DNA of 48,776 nucleotides from Planctomycetota bacterium (lineage in GTDB: Bacteria > Planctomycetota > SZUA-567 > JAFGGJ01). Position numbers and translations under genes: made by a program. The notes below the pieces were generated by a model. That model was not told the origin of the DNA, did not search any database, and saw nothing but the letters and a program-made list of their open reading frames with translations. Below are positions 1 through 7,438 of the stretch, piece by piece (position 1 is the stretch's first letter; every line of letters starts with the position of its first letter). The stretch covers positions 1 to 48,776 of the forward strand of contig JAFGGJ010000020.1 in the NCBI GenBank assembly GCA_016930595.1. The letters are read 5' to 3'.

Positions 1-32
1 GAGGAAGAGCGCCGTTTGCGCCTCCGATTTTT
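1..32 (+). terminator. Possible intrinsic terminator of a gene left of the window
   Basis: A GCGC stem (9-12 with 18-21) around a 5-base loop, with GAG/CTC able to extend it around a bulge, is followed by a run of five T at 28-32. This fits a rho-independent terminator read on the + strand. It would serve a gene whose body lies outside the window. The stem is short, so the call is tentative. Confidence 0.35.
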
Positions 33-365
33 CAAAGACCCCATTAATCGCCGGCCGCGCATGGCACACTACGCCATGGCGGTCCGGGACCCTTGGCAGG
101 GGCCTGCAATAGCGCCTGCGGCCCCACCCACCCGCTGCCTGCGGCCTGTATGTAAGACGCGCTGTACCCATGCAAGAGTTTACCGTACGGGCTTGGTCGC
201 TTTGCTCCCGACGCCAAGTCCAGCGACTGCCGTTCGCCATCCCCCGCCCTACGCGATGAAACTTTTAAGGAAGCCCGCCCGGATGGCGGACCCACCCACA
301 CTTGCGCGAGAGAGACGCTCAATTGCCGACAGGCAGGGGGCCGCAGGCGCTGGGGTGGGTGGGGG
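33..365. other. Non-coding stretch with long imperfect inverted repeat
   Basis: I see no convincing gene here. Open frames exist on both strands but lack ribosome binding sites and protein-like composition. The stretch holds a 6-bp hairpin (60-65/73-78) and a long imperfect inverted repeat with arms at about 123-146 and 339-363. Both arms contain a CCCACCCACCC-type tract next to a GCCTGCGGCC-type tract. It lies just downstream of the minus-strand lipoprotein gene and could be a folded 3' region, an RNA gene or a decayed repeat. It does not match RNase P RNA, tmRNA or SRP RNA core motifs that I can recognise. Confidence 0.3.
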
Positions 366-1058
366 TCAGTCGTTGTCGATGACGGTAATGGTATCGCTGA
401 CGGGCACGTATCCGACGGCGTCGGGCACGACGTCGACATCGACGTCGCCGTCAACGGTGCCGTTTTCCGTGGCGGTGATGCTGATAGCGGCGGAGATTTC
501 GCCGGCGAGAATCATGACGGGGGAGACGACGGCGAGGAGGGTGTCGTCGGTGGTGGTGAGGGTGACTTCGAGATCCGTGGAAGGAGCGACGTTGACCATG
601 ACGGTGCCGGGCAGGGTGGAACCTTCGTTGATGGTGGCCTGCGGGATGACGACGGTGATGGTCGCGACGTCGTCTTCGGTAACCGTCATGCTGTCGTAGC
701 CGTGTTCATAGGAGCCGGCGGTGGCGGTGATAGTGACGAGCTCATCGCCGACCACGTCGCCGTTGTTGACGATGGTAATGGTGAAGTCCACGGAAGTGCC
801 GGAAGAAGGAAGGATGACCTGCGCGGGCACGGTGGCGCGGTCGGTGTTGTCGGAGGCAAGGCCGACGGTAAGGTCGGAAGCCGGTGCGACGGCGACGGAG
901 ACGGTGCCGGTGACGTCGCCGCCGTCTTCGGCGGCGGTGGCGGGTATGGTGACGGTGAGGGCCGGGAGGTCCGAACCTCCGCCGCAGCCTGCGGCCATGA
1001 CGGAGCAGAGGACGGCGACACCGGCGAACGAGGTTCCGCAGAGAGCTCGGCGTTTCAT
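366..1058 (-). CDS. Lipoprotein with two Calx-beta-like repeats
   Basis: This 230-residue secreted lipoprotein has a basic N-terminus, a hydrophobic stretch and a lipobox (MAAGC) with the acceptor Cys at residue 25. The mature part is two tandem beta-rich repeats of about 95 residues (roughly 30-125 and 128-230). Each begins with a T-V-x-I-P strand, contains an S-x-D/D-T-D-x-x turn and ends in a T-V-T/I-x-x-D-D/N-D motif typical of Calx-beta-like domains. Such domains bind Ca2+ or act as adhesion modules; which applies here is not visible. The ATG start is supported by a GGAAGGA site 6-12 bases upstream. The gene diverges from the outer-membrane-type gene at 1244 and has its own promoter-like sequence. 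Mature residues are acidic and Thr/Val rich. No enzymatic motif is seen. Confidence 0.75.
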   Translation of the reverse strand: MKRRALCGTSFAGVAVLCSVMAAGCGGGSDLPALTVTIPATAAEDGGDVTGTVSVAVAPASDLTVGLASDNTDRATVPAQVILPSSGTSVDFTITIVNNGDVVGDELVTITATAGSYEHGYDSMTVTEDDVATITVVIPQATINEGSTLPGTVMVNVAPSTDLEVTLTTTDDTLLAVVSPVMILAGEISAAISITATENGTVDGDVDVDVVPDAVGYVPVSDTITVIDND

Positions 1059-1110
1059 ATCCGTTCCTTCCCGCGGCCTCCGTTCGACGCGAGGGGCCGC
1101 TGGAGTTAAT

Positions 1111-1137
1111 GTTATATTGTCCCGGGGCGGAAGTCAA
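1111..1137 (-). promoter_or_regulatory. Promoter for the Calx-beta lipoprotein gene
   Basis: Read on the minus strand, TTGACT (1132-1137) and TATAAC (1111-1116) lie 15 bases apart, giving a leader of about 45 nt before the ATG at 1058. The spacing is slightly short for sigma-70. Confidence 0.45.
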
Positions 1138-1188
1138 AGGGTTTAACCTTGTACGGCGGCGTGTCCGCGCGGAGGAGGAGACAAGGGT

Positions 1189-1216
1189 TTGGCCGCGGGG
1201 CGTGTCGTGATATACT
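1189..1216 (+). promoter_or_regulatory. Promoter for the outer-membrane protein / E1 operon
   Basis: TTGGCC (1189-1194) and TATACT (1211-1216) are separated by 16 bases. Transcription would start near 1223, about 20 nt before the GTG at 1244. The spacer is GC rich and the -10 stands out in this high-GC region. Confidence 0.5.
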
Positions 1217-1243
1217 GTCGGGGCGGGAAAGGACGGGAAAAGC

Positions 1244-2038
1244 GTGCGAGGAATCCTGGCGGCGACGTTGATGACGCTGTTCCCCGCGGCGGTGAGCGCC
1301 GGGGAGGAGACGGTGTACTGGGACGCCGGGCACCCGCAGCTCGACGCGGGGATATTCATATTTTCGCTGGGTGCGAAGGCGCGCCTGGGGGCGGGAGGAT
1401 CGTACCCGGAGTTCACGGACTACGGGATAGACGATTTTTCGTTCGCCCTGTCGGGGAGGTTTGCGTACGAGCGCGGGAAGAGCCGGTACTGGGCGGACTA
1501 CTGGGCGTATTCGGCGAGTTCGAGGACGTCGTTCAGCGCGGACACGACGTGGGGCGGTGCGGTGTTCCTGAGCGGGGAGAACGCGACGGCGTCGTTCAAG
1601 CTGTCGTACCTGGGGCTGGGGCTGGACAAGATACTGGTGGACGCCCCGAAGTTCCGGCTTGCGGCGGTGGTGGGCGTGAACCTTGTGGGACTGAGATACG
1701 GGCTGACGGAGGGGGCAAAGGGCGGCGACATGGAGGAGTCGCTGTCGGCGCTGACGGTGGGTGTGTGCACGAGGACGTACGTAAACGACCGGCTGACGAT
1801 CTACTTCGACATGGTGGGACTGTCGTGGACGGACCTTGTGGGGATGGACACCGGGTTCTTCGACCCGAGCGGGGAATACCGCGTGCTGGACATGGGGGTG
1901 ATGTGGAGCGGGAACAAGGAAAGCGTTGCCGCGCTGCGTGCGGGATTCCGGTATTTTTCGCTGGCGTTCGAGGACATGAACGAGGCGGTGGACGTGTCGT
2001 TCAAGGGCTTTTACCTGGGAGTGGACCTGCGATGGTAG
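1244..2038 (+). CDS. Putative outer-membrane beta-barrel protein
   Basis: This 264-residue protein has an N-terminal signal peptide ending near A-V-S-A (about residue 19). The rest alternates aromatic and glycine-rich strands and closes with G-V-D-L-R-W; a terminal aromatic residue is the usual beta-barrel insertion signal. No known family is recognised. The start is GTG at 1244, chosen because it opens directly onto the signal peptide and lies just below a promoter-like sequence. The stop overlaps the start of the E1 gene (ATGGTAG, 2032-2038), so the two are translationally coupled although their roles look unrelated. The gene could also be a periplasmic protein with a meander fold; the barrel call is an inference. 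Confidence 0.6.
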   Translation: MRGILAATLMTLFPAAVSAGEETVYWDAGHPQLDAGIFIFSLGAKARLGAGGSYPEFTDYGIDDFSFALSGRFAYERGKSRYWADYWAYSASSRTSFSADTTWGGAVFLSGENATASFKLSYLGLGLDKILVDAPKFRLAAVVGVNLVGLRYGLTEGAKGGDMEESLSALTVGVCTRTYVNDRLTIYFDMVGLSWTDLVGMDTGFFDPSGEYRVLDMGVMWSGNKESVAALRAGFRYFSLAFEDMNEAVDVSFKGFYLGVDLRW

Positions 2039-4014
2039 AAGCGGCGGCGAGGGAGCGGCTGCTGGGCCTGTACCGGCGCATGTACCTGATACGGCGCTTC
2101 GAGGAGAGGCTTGAGAAGCTGTTTGCGGAAGGGATGCTGGCGGGGACGTTCCATGCATCGGTGGGCCAGGAGGCGGTGGCGGTGGGGGTGGCCGCGGCGC
2201 TGAAAAAAGAGGACGCCGTGATAAGCAACCACCGCGGACACGGTCACCTGATAGCCCGCGGTGCGGAACCGTGGCGGATAGCGGCGGAGCTGTTCGGACG
2301 GGAGGAAGGCTACTGCGGCGGCCGCGGGGGCACGCAGCACCTGTCGGCGCCGGAGACTGGATTCATCTGCGCCAACGGGATAACCGGGGGCGGCATACCG
2401 ATAGCGGCGGGGGCGGGGCTTGCGCTGAAGAAGGAAGGCCGCGGGCGGATAGCGGCGGTGTTTTTCGGGGACGGGGCGTCGAACCAGGGGACGTTTCACG
2501 AATCGCTGAACATGGCGTCGGTATGGAGCCTGCCGGTGCTGTTCGTGTGCGAGAACAACTGTTACGCGATGGGGACGCACGTGGAGTGTTCCACGAGCGT
2601 AAAGAGGATTTCGGACCGTGGAGCGGCATACGGTATCGAGGCGGCGTCGGTGGACGGGAACGACGTGCTGGCGGTGAAGGCGGCGGCCGAACGGGCCGCG
2701 AACAGGGTCCGCGGGGGGCGGCCGTACCTGCTGGAGTGCCGGACTTACCGGGTCCACGGGCATTCGAAAAGCGACAAGGCGCCGTACCGGCGGGAAGAGG
2801 AGTACGTTTTCTGGTGCGAGAGGTGCCCGCTGAAGCGCGCCCGTGCGGCGCTGGCGGACATGGGTGCGACGGAGGCGGAAGTGCGCCTGGTGGAAGCGGA
2901 GGTGGAGCAGATAATCGACGAGGCGGCGGCGAGGGCGCGTGCGTCGAAGGAGCCGCCTGCGGAGGGCCTGGAAGAGGCGGTTTTCGCGACGCCCGCCGGG
3001 AAGGTTCCGGGGCCGGAGGCCGAGGCGGGGAGGTCTTCCGGGATGAGCTACGCGGAAGCCCTGAACCTGGCGCTCCGCGAAGCGATGGACGGCGACGAAA
3101 GCGTGTTCCTGATGGGGGAAGACGTGGGGGTGTACAACGGAGCGTTCAAGGTGTCGAAGGGCCTGCTGGAGAAGTACGGCCCCGGGCGGGTCATTGACAC
3201 TCCGATAAGCGAGAATTCGATCGTGGGTGCGGGCGTCGGGGCGGCGCTGATGGGGCTGAGGCCTGTGGTGGAGATAATGTTCATGGACTTCATGTACCTT
3301 GCGGCGGACCAGGCGGCCAACCACGCGGCGAAGATGCACTTCATGTTCAACGGCAAACTGCGGGTGCCGCTGGTCATAAGGACTCCCGCGGGCGGATACA
3401 GGGGTTACGGGGCGACGCACAGCCAGACGCTGGAAGGCGCGTTCATGCAGGTCGCCGGGCTGAAGATAGCGGCGCCGTCGAACCCGCGGGACGCGCGCGG
3501 GATGCTGCTGGCGGCGATAGAGGACGACGACCCGGTGCTTTTCGTGGAGCACAAGCTGCTCTATGGAAAGCGCGGCGAAGTGCCCGATGCGAAGGAGACG
3601 CTGCCGCTGTGGGGCGCCCGGACGGTGCGTGCGGGAGACGCCGTGACGATAGCGTCGTACGGGTACACGCTGCACCTGGCGCTCGCTGCCGCCGAACACC
3701 TGGCCGGACAGGGCGTGGAAGCGGAAGTGATAGACCTGAGGTCCATCTACCCGCTGGACACGGCGACGGTGGCGGAGAGCGCGGCGCGTACGGGGCGGCT
3801 GGTGATAGCGGAAGAAGGGGTCCGTTTCGGCGGAGTAGGGGCGGAGCTGGCGGCCGCGGTCGGCGAGGAGGCGTTCGGGTACCTGGAAGCTCCGATCCTG
3901 CGCGTGGGGGCCAGGCGGGTGCCGATCCCCGCGGCGCGCAGGCTCGAAGACGCCGTGCTGCCGTCGGCCGGGGACATAGCGGCGGCGTGCATGAGCGCGC
4001 TCGAAACGGACTAG
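2032..4014 (+). CDS. Fused E1 alpha/beta 2-oxoacid (acetoin/pyruvate-type) dehydrogenase
   Basis: This 660-residue protein is a thiamine-diphosphate E1 component with both chains in one polypeptide. Residues 1 to about 330 match the alpha chain: the G-D-G (146-148) to E-N-N (174-176) segment is the ThDP/Mg binding motif, and the C-G-G-R-G-G-T-Q-H stretch is typical of AcoA/PdhA. From M338 the beta chain follows, with G-E-D-V-G, I-S-E-N and the F-M-D-F...A-A-D-Q-A-A-N stretch. It would decarboxylate a 2-oxoacid or acetoin and pass the acyl group to an E2 lipoyl carrier. The ATG at 2032 is preferred because it starts at a typical alpha-chain N-terminus and is coupled to the upstream stop; the frame stays open upstream but that sequence is not E1-like. 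No E2 or E3 gene is present in the window. The substrate cannot be told from the sequence. Confidence 0.85.
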   Translation: MVEAAARERLLGLYRRMYLIRRFEERLEKLFAEGMLAGTFHASVGQEAVAVGVAAALKKEDAVISNHRGHGHLIARGAEPWRIAAELFGREEGYCGGRGGTQHLSAPETGFICANGITGGGIPIAAGAGLALKKEGRGRIAAVFFGDGASNQGTFHESLNMASVWSLPVLFVCENNCYAMGTHVECSTSVKRISDRGAAYGIEAASVDGNDVLAVKAAAERAANRVRGGRPYLLECRTYRVHGHSKSDKAPYRREEEYVFWCERCPLKRARAALADMGATEAEVRLVEAEVEQIIDEAAARARASKEPPAEGLEEAVFATPAGKVPGPEAEAGRSSGMSYAEALNLALREAMDGDESVFLMGEDVGVYNGAFKVSKGLLEKYGPGRVIDTPISENSIVGAGVGAALMGLRPVVEIMFMDFMYLAADQAANHAAKMHFMFNGKLRVPLVIRTPAGGYRGYGATHSQTLEGAFMQVAGLKIAAPSNPRDARGMLLAAIEDDDPVLFVEHKLLYGKRGEVPDAKETLPLWGARTVRAGDAVTIASYGYTLHLALAAAEHLAGQGVEAEVIDLRSIYPLDTATVAESAARTGRLVIAEEGVRFGGVGAELAAAVGEEAFGYLEAPILRVGARRVPIPAARRLEDAVLPSAGDIAAACMSALETD

Positions 4015-4018
4015 GCGC

Positions 4019-6112
4019 ATGGCGGAAGAAGCCGCCGCGATCGCAGAGATCGCCGCCGTTCTGCGGCGGTACGAAGGGGCGTTCAGGGAAATCGGGCGGG
4101 AGCACGGGGTGTTTTTCACGGCGGACCCCGCGTCGGCGGGGAGACTGGGCCGCGGCGGGGGCCTTGAGTACGCGGCGCGGCGCATATGGGAGCGGGCGGG
4201 GAGGGGAGGGGCGGGCGTCCTGGGCGGCGTGATAGAAGCGGCCCTGGCGGCGTGGCACGGACACGCCGTGATGTACGATCTTGCGGCGGCCGCGTCTGCG
4301 GCGGCGAGGGGGGCCGACGTTGCCGCTGCGCTGAGCGTGAGCAGGGTGCGTTTCCAGGGGACGGACGGGGTGCGGGGAAAGACGGGCCGTGGAGACGCGG
4401 GAGACATGTTCCGGCTGTTCCTGGAAGAGGGGAGGGTGACGCCGGATTTTCTGGGGGCGCTTGCGGCGGCGTTCGTGAAACTCGCATCGGCGGAGAGCGG
4501 GGAGGGGATGCGGGTGGCGGTCGCCGGCGACGGGCGGGACGAGCTGACAGGAGGGGAATACCGCCGTGCGGTGACGGAGGCGATCCTGAGAGGAGGGGGC
4601 AGGCCGGTGGACCTGGGGATATGTCCCACGCCGCTGGTGCCGGTATACTGCGCGCTGCACGGCGCGCCCGGTGCGGTGGTCCTGACGGCGAGCCACAACC
4701 CTGCCGACCAGAACGGGATCAAGATGTTCCTGGACGGGCGGAAGATACTGCCGGAAGGGAAGGTGTCGGATTATTCGATAACGGCGGCCACCTACGACGC
4801 GGCGCCGCGCGGCGCGGACCGCGGGGTGGACCGGACGGCGGTTGAACACGGCCCGGAAGCCGCGGAACTGGCGGCGGCGGCGGCAAAGGCCGCGCTCGAG
4901 GGGAAGCTCAAGCACGTGAGCGCCGCGGGCCTGAAGTTCATAGTGGACACGGCGCACGGGGCGTATTCCGGGTGTGCGGCGGCGGTGTTCGAAGCCCTGG
5001 GGCTCGACGGCGAAATAATAAACGGCGACATGCACGGGACGGACATAAACGCGGATTCCGGCGTCGCCGCGATCGAAGGGAGGACGGCGTACAGGCCGGA
5101 CGAAGAGCGTGTTCCGGAAATAGTCAAACGCCTGCGCGGCGGGAAGGGCCTGGCCGGCATAGCGCTGGACGGCGACGGCGACCGCGGCTACCTGCTGGTG
5201 CCCGGCAGCGGGGGCGTGGTGAACGTCATCGACGGGGACAGGCTGTCGTATCACATAGCGAGGTATCTTGTCGAGGAGCACGGAGCGGTGGGGAGATTCC
5301 TTGCGACCGTGGAGAGCGACATGGCGCTGGCCGAGGCGGTGGAGAAGGACATCGGGCTGAGCGTGGAGACAGTGTGCGTGGGCGACAAGTACCTGTCGTC
5401 GACGGACAGCGCGCGGGAGGGCGTGCTGCTGGGAGAAGAAACGAGCGGGCACGTGGTCTTCCCCGTGACGCTGTCCAACGGAGCCCAAGTGCTTACCGGG
5501 AACGGGCTTACCAGCGCGCTGCTGGGGGCGGAGGCGATAGCGTGGGGCTGCGAAGACATTGCGGCGGCGGCGGCGCCGTACGCACCGGGCGTGATGGAGA
5601 CGTTCTACACGTACTACGTGGACAAGACGCTTTTCCGGCGCGGGTCGGAGGCATGGGAAGAGGCCGCGGCGACCGTGCACGCGGCGATGGGCGAGTGCGT
5701 CGAAACCGGCGAACTCCCGCGGGACGCCGCGCTCGGCGAACGGGTGTTCGACGACGAGGAGGACATGCTGTACATCGACGTGGCGGGGGAAGACGGGCGG
5801 CTGGGGGCGGTGTTTGCGAGGAGCTCCGGGACGGAGGACAAGATCGCCGTGTACGGCCGGGGCCTGTCCGGGTACGGCGGAGGCATGGTGCGGATGGCCC
5901 GCGCGGCGTCGGAAAGCCTGGGGAAGTCGCTGAAGGACCCGCGCAAGCCGGAAGCCCGTGCGGAAGCGGCGATCGCGGCGCGGGCGGAGCGGGGAGCGGC
6001 GCTCAGCGCGAAGGAAGCCGCGGGCATTCTGGAGGAGGCCGGGATACCGATGCCGGAAGCGTCGATCCAGGCGCTGCTGGCGGCGATGCGGAAAGAGGGA
6101 TACCTGGCATGA
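4019..6112 (+). CDS. Phosphoglucomutase/phosphomannomutase family protein, extended
   Basis: This 697-residue protein is an alpha-D-phosphohexomutase. All four signature sites are present: catalytic phosphoserine loop T-A-S-H-N-P with Ser225, metal loop D-G-D-G-D-R (384-389), sugar loop G-E-E-T-S-G-H (472-478) and phosphate loop R-S-S-G-T-E-D (601-607). It should interconvert hexose 1- and 6-phosphates for glycan or cell-envelope synthesis; the exact sugar is not decided. It is about 200 residues longer than usual. The excess is an Ala/Arg-rich alpha-helical N-terminal region of about 110 residues before F-Q-G-T-D-G-V-R and a helical C-terminal tail from about 635 on. The start ATG lies 4 bases after the E1 stop, so the two genes are probably co-transcribed. 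Confidence 0.88.
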   Translation: MAEEAAAIAEIAAVLRRYEGAFREIGREHGVFFTADPASAGRLGRGGGLEYAARRIWERAGRGGAGVLGGVIEAALAAWHGHAVMYDLAAAASAAARGADVAAALSVSRVRFQGTDGVRGKTGRGDAGDMFRLFLEEGRVTPDFLGALAAAFVKLASAESGEGMRVAVAGDGRDELTGGEYRRAVTEAILRGGGRPVDLGICPTPLVPVYCALHGAPGAVVLTASHNPADQNGIKMFLDGRKILPEGKVSDYSITAATYDAAPRGADRGVDRTAVEHGPEAAELAAAAAKAALEGKLKHVSAAGLKFIVDTAHGAYSGCAAAVFEALGLDGEIINGDMHGTDINADSGVAAIEGRTAYRPDEERVPEIVKRLRGGKGLAGIALDGDGDRGYLLVPGSGGVVNVIDGDRLSYHIARYLVEEHGAVGRFLATVESDMALAEAVEKDIGLSVETVCVGDKYLSSTDSAREGVLLGEETSGHVVFPVTLSNGAQVLTGNGLTSALLGAEAIAWGCEDIAAAAAPYAPGVMETFYTYYVDKTLFRRGSEAWEEAAATVHAAMGECVETGELPRDAALGERVFDDEEDMLYIDVAGEDGRLGAVFARSSGTEDKIAVYGRGLSGYGGGMVRMARAASESLGKSLKDPRKPEARAEAAIAARAERGAALSAKEAAGILEEAGIPMPEASIQALLAAMRKEGYLA

Positions 6113-6155
6113 AGCGGAGCGGCCGTGCGGGTATAATCGGCGGCGGGAGGATGCG

Positions 6156-6611
6156 ATGCCGGCGCTGATCGTTCGAGGGGGTGCGGACAGGGACGCTCTT
6201 GCGGAGCGGTTCGGCGCGTGCGCTCCCGCGGAAGGCGAACGGTACGATGCTGCGCTGTTCGTGCTGGGGGAGGGGGCGGAGCCGGAAGACGCCGTTTCGG
6301 GGCTGAAGGAGGCGCTGAGGGTGCTGCGGCGGAAGCCGGCTGGCCGGTTGCTGGTGGTCGTGGCGCCGGAGGTGATCGTGGACACGGCGCTCGCGGCGTT
6401 CGCCGCGGCCAAGAGTCTTGCGCGTGAAACCGCCCTTGCGGCAAACTGCGTGAACAGCCTGTGGCTGAAGAGCGGGCAACTGCCCGGCAGGCGCAAGCCG
6501 GTGGACCTGTGGGAGGATGCGGCGACGCTGGTTCCGGCGCTGCTCAAGCTGGATTCCACGACGGGGCAGGTGTTTGTCGCGGGGGCTTCAGCGACGGGTG
6601 TGCCGATCTGA
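6156..6611 (+). CDS. Degenerate SDR-like protein lacking the active site
   Basis: This 151-residue protein starts at ATG 6156 behind GGGAGG. I recognise the back half of a short-chain dehydrogenase: a hydrophobic strand ending L-L-V-V-V-A-P, a helix with K-S-L-A-R-E, then N-C-V-N and near the end T-G-Q-V-F-V-A-G. The Rossmann T-G-x-x-x-G-x-G motif is absent, and the segment that normally carries Ser and Y-x-x-x-K seems deleted. It is therefore unlikely to be a working oxidoreductase and could be a structural or regulatory paralogue. It follows the phosphohexomutase by 43 bases and ends the plus-strand cluster before the low-GC island. The family assignment is by eye and tentative. Confidence 0.5.
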   Translation: MPALIVRGGADRDALAERFGACAPAEGERYDAALFVLGEGAEPEDAVSGLKEALRVLRRKPAGRLLVVVAPEVIVDTALAAFAAAKSLARETALAANCVNSLWLKSGQLPGRRKPVDLWEDAATLVPALLKLDSTTGQVFVAGASATGVPI

Positions 6612-6660
6612 AGGGTTCAGCGCGACCTGATACGTCGGCAAGCAGTGTGAAGGAATGCTT

Positions 6661-6682
6661 CTGGGAACGACAACTGTCCCAG
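6661..6682. terminator. Hairpin between convergent genes
   Basis: CTGGGA (6661-6666) pairs with TCCCAG (6677-6682) around a 10-base loop, between the stop at 6611 (+) and the stop at 6710 (-). There is no T run, so it may slow either transcript without being a classic intrinsic terminator. Confidence 0.3.
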
Positions 6683-6709
6683 GCAAAGCTAATAAACTCG
6701 CGTCGTCCC

Positions 6710-7438
6710 CTAGTATCCCCCTGTCACGGCCTTTGGCATAGCATCCCATGTTCGACCGGCCAGCAACCGCCCGGCTTTCTTCTTGTTCGTGCCACCCCAC
6801 TGCTTGAAGAAAAACGGGACCATGGCTTTCGCGCACTGCTCGCGGATGTCGATTACCCACTCTTCATCCATCGGACGCGCATGAGGCCCGGATTCGCCCC
6901 CGACAATGACCCAGTCAATTCCTTCGAGGTCGATGTTCGACAGCGGACCGAGAAGCGGCTCCAGCGAAAGGAACTTCAGATGAGCACTGGATTGCCGGAG
7001 ATCATCAACTCGGCCAAGATAATCCTCGGTTTCAACGCTGACGCCCATCCAGATATGGGCGGCCCACGGAAGACGTCGGTCGAGTTCGCGTAGGCGGCCG
7101 GATCGTTTTGTCAGCACCTGGTAGGTGTGCCAGTTGGCGCGATTCATGACGTCAAACACCTTGAGCACAAACTCCAGGGGAACATTCTTATGAAAAAGGT
7201 CGCTCATTGAATTCACGAAGACAACCTGTGGCGTCTTCCATTTCAAGGGCAACTCCAAGGCATGTTCATGCAGTGCAAGGTCGAATCCCTTTGCATAGTT
7301 CGGTTGCCCCATTGCCTTGAGGCGTCGCGCCATCCTTTCCGCATAGCAATACTTGCATCCCGGGCTGATCTTGCTGCAGCCCGTCACGGGATTCCAAGTG
7401 GACTCCGTCCATTCTATGGCCGACTTAGTGCCCATCAT
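6710..7438 (-). CDS. Three-Cys-motif protein, phage Gp37/Gp68-like (DUF5131)
   Basis: This 242-residue protein starts at the double ATG at 7438/7435, behind GAGGCGA; the in-frame upstream residues overlap TcmP and are not family-like. The N-terminal signature reads I-E-W-T-E-S-T-W-N-P-V-T-G-C, and three cysteines (C21, C28, C31) form C-x6-C-x2-C, which resembles the radical-SAM cluster motif though spaced differently. Further family marks are F-V-N-S-M-S-D-L-F-H, V-L-T-K-R, W-M-G-V-S-V-E, S-L-E-P-L-L-G, the G-G-E-S-G stretch and F-F-K-Q-W-G-G. Known members occur in phages and beside TcmP; the biochemical role has not been established as far as I know. The start lies inside the 3' end of tcmP, so the pair is translationally coupled. 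It probably binds an Fe-S cluster, which is inferred only. Confidence 0.85.
   Translation of the reverse strand: MMGTKSAIEWTESTWNPVTGCSKISPGCKYCYAERMARRLKAMGQPNYAKGFDLALHEHALELPLKWKTPQVVFVNSMSDLFHKNVPLEFVLKVFDVMNRANWHTYQVLTKRSGRLRELDRRLPWAAHIWMGVSVETEDYLGRVDDLRQSSAHLKFLSLEPLLGPLSNIDLEGIDWVIVGGESGPHARPMDEEWVIDIREQCAKAMVPFFFKQWGGTNKKKAGRLLAGRTWDAMPKAVTGGY

Noticed and set aside
1189..2031. In-frame upstream extension of the E1 gene
   Set aside because: The extension is Gly/Arg-rich and overlaps the signal-peptide protein in another frame. The E1 family N-terminus begins at 2032.
5958..6155. In-frame upstream extension of the SDR-like gene
   Set aside because: It overlaps the mutase coding sequence and is Arg-rich. 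A ribosome site lies directly before 6156.
2011..6559. Very long open frames on the minus strand opposite the E1 and mutase genes
   Set aside because: They are Arg/Pro/His-rich, mirror the third-position G bias of the real genes, have no ribosome sites and match no family. The plus-strand genes show full sets of catalytic motifs.
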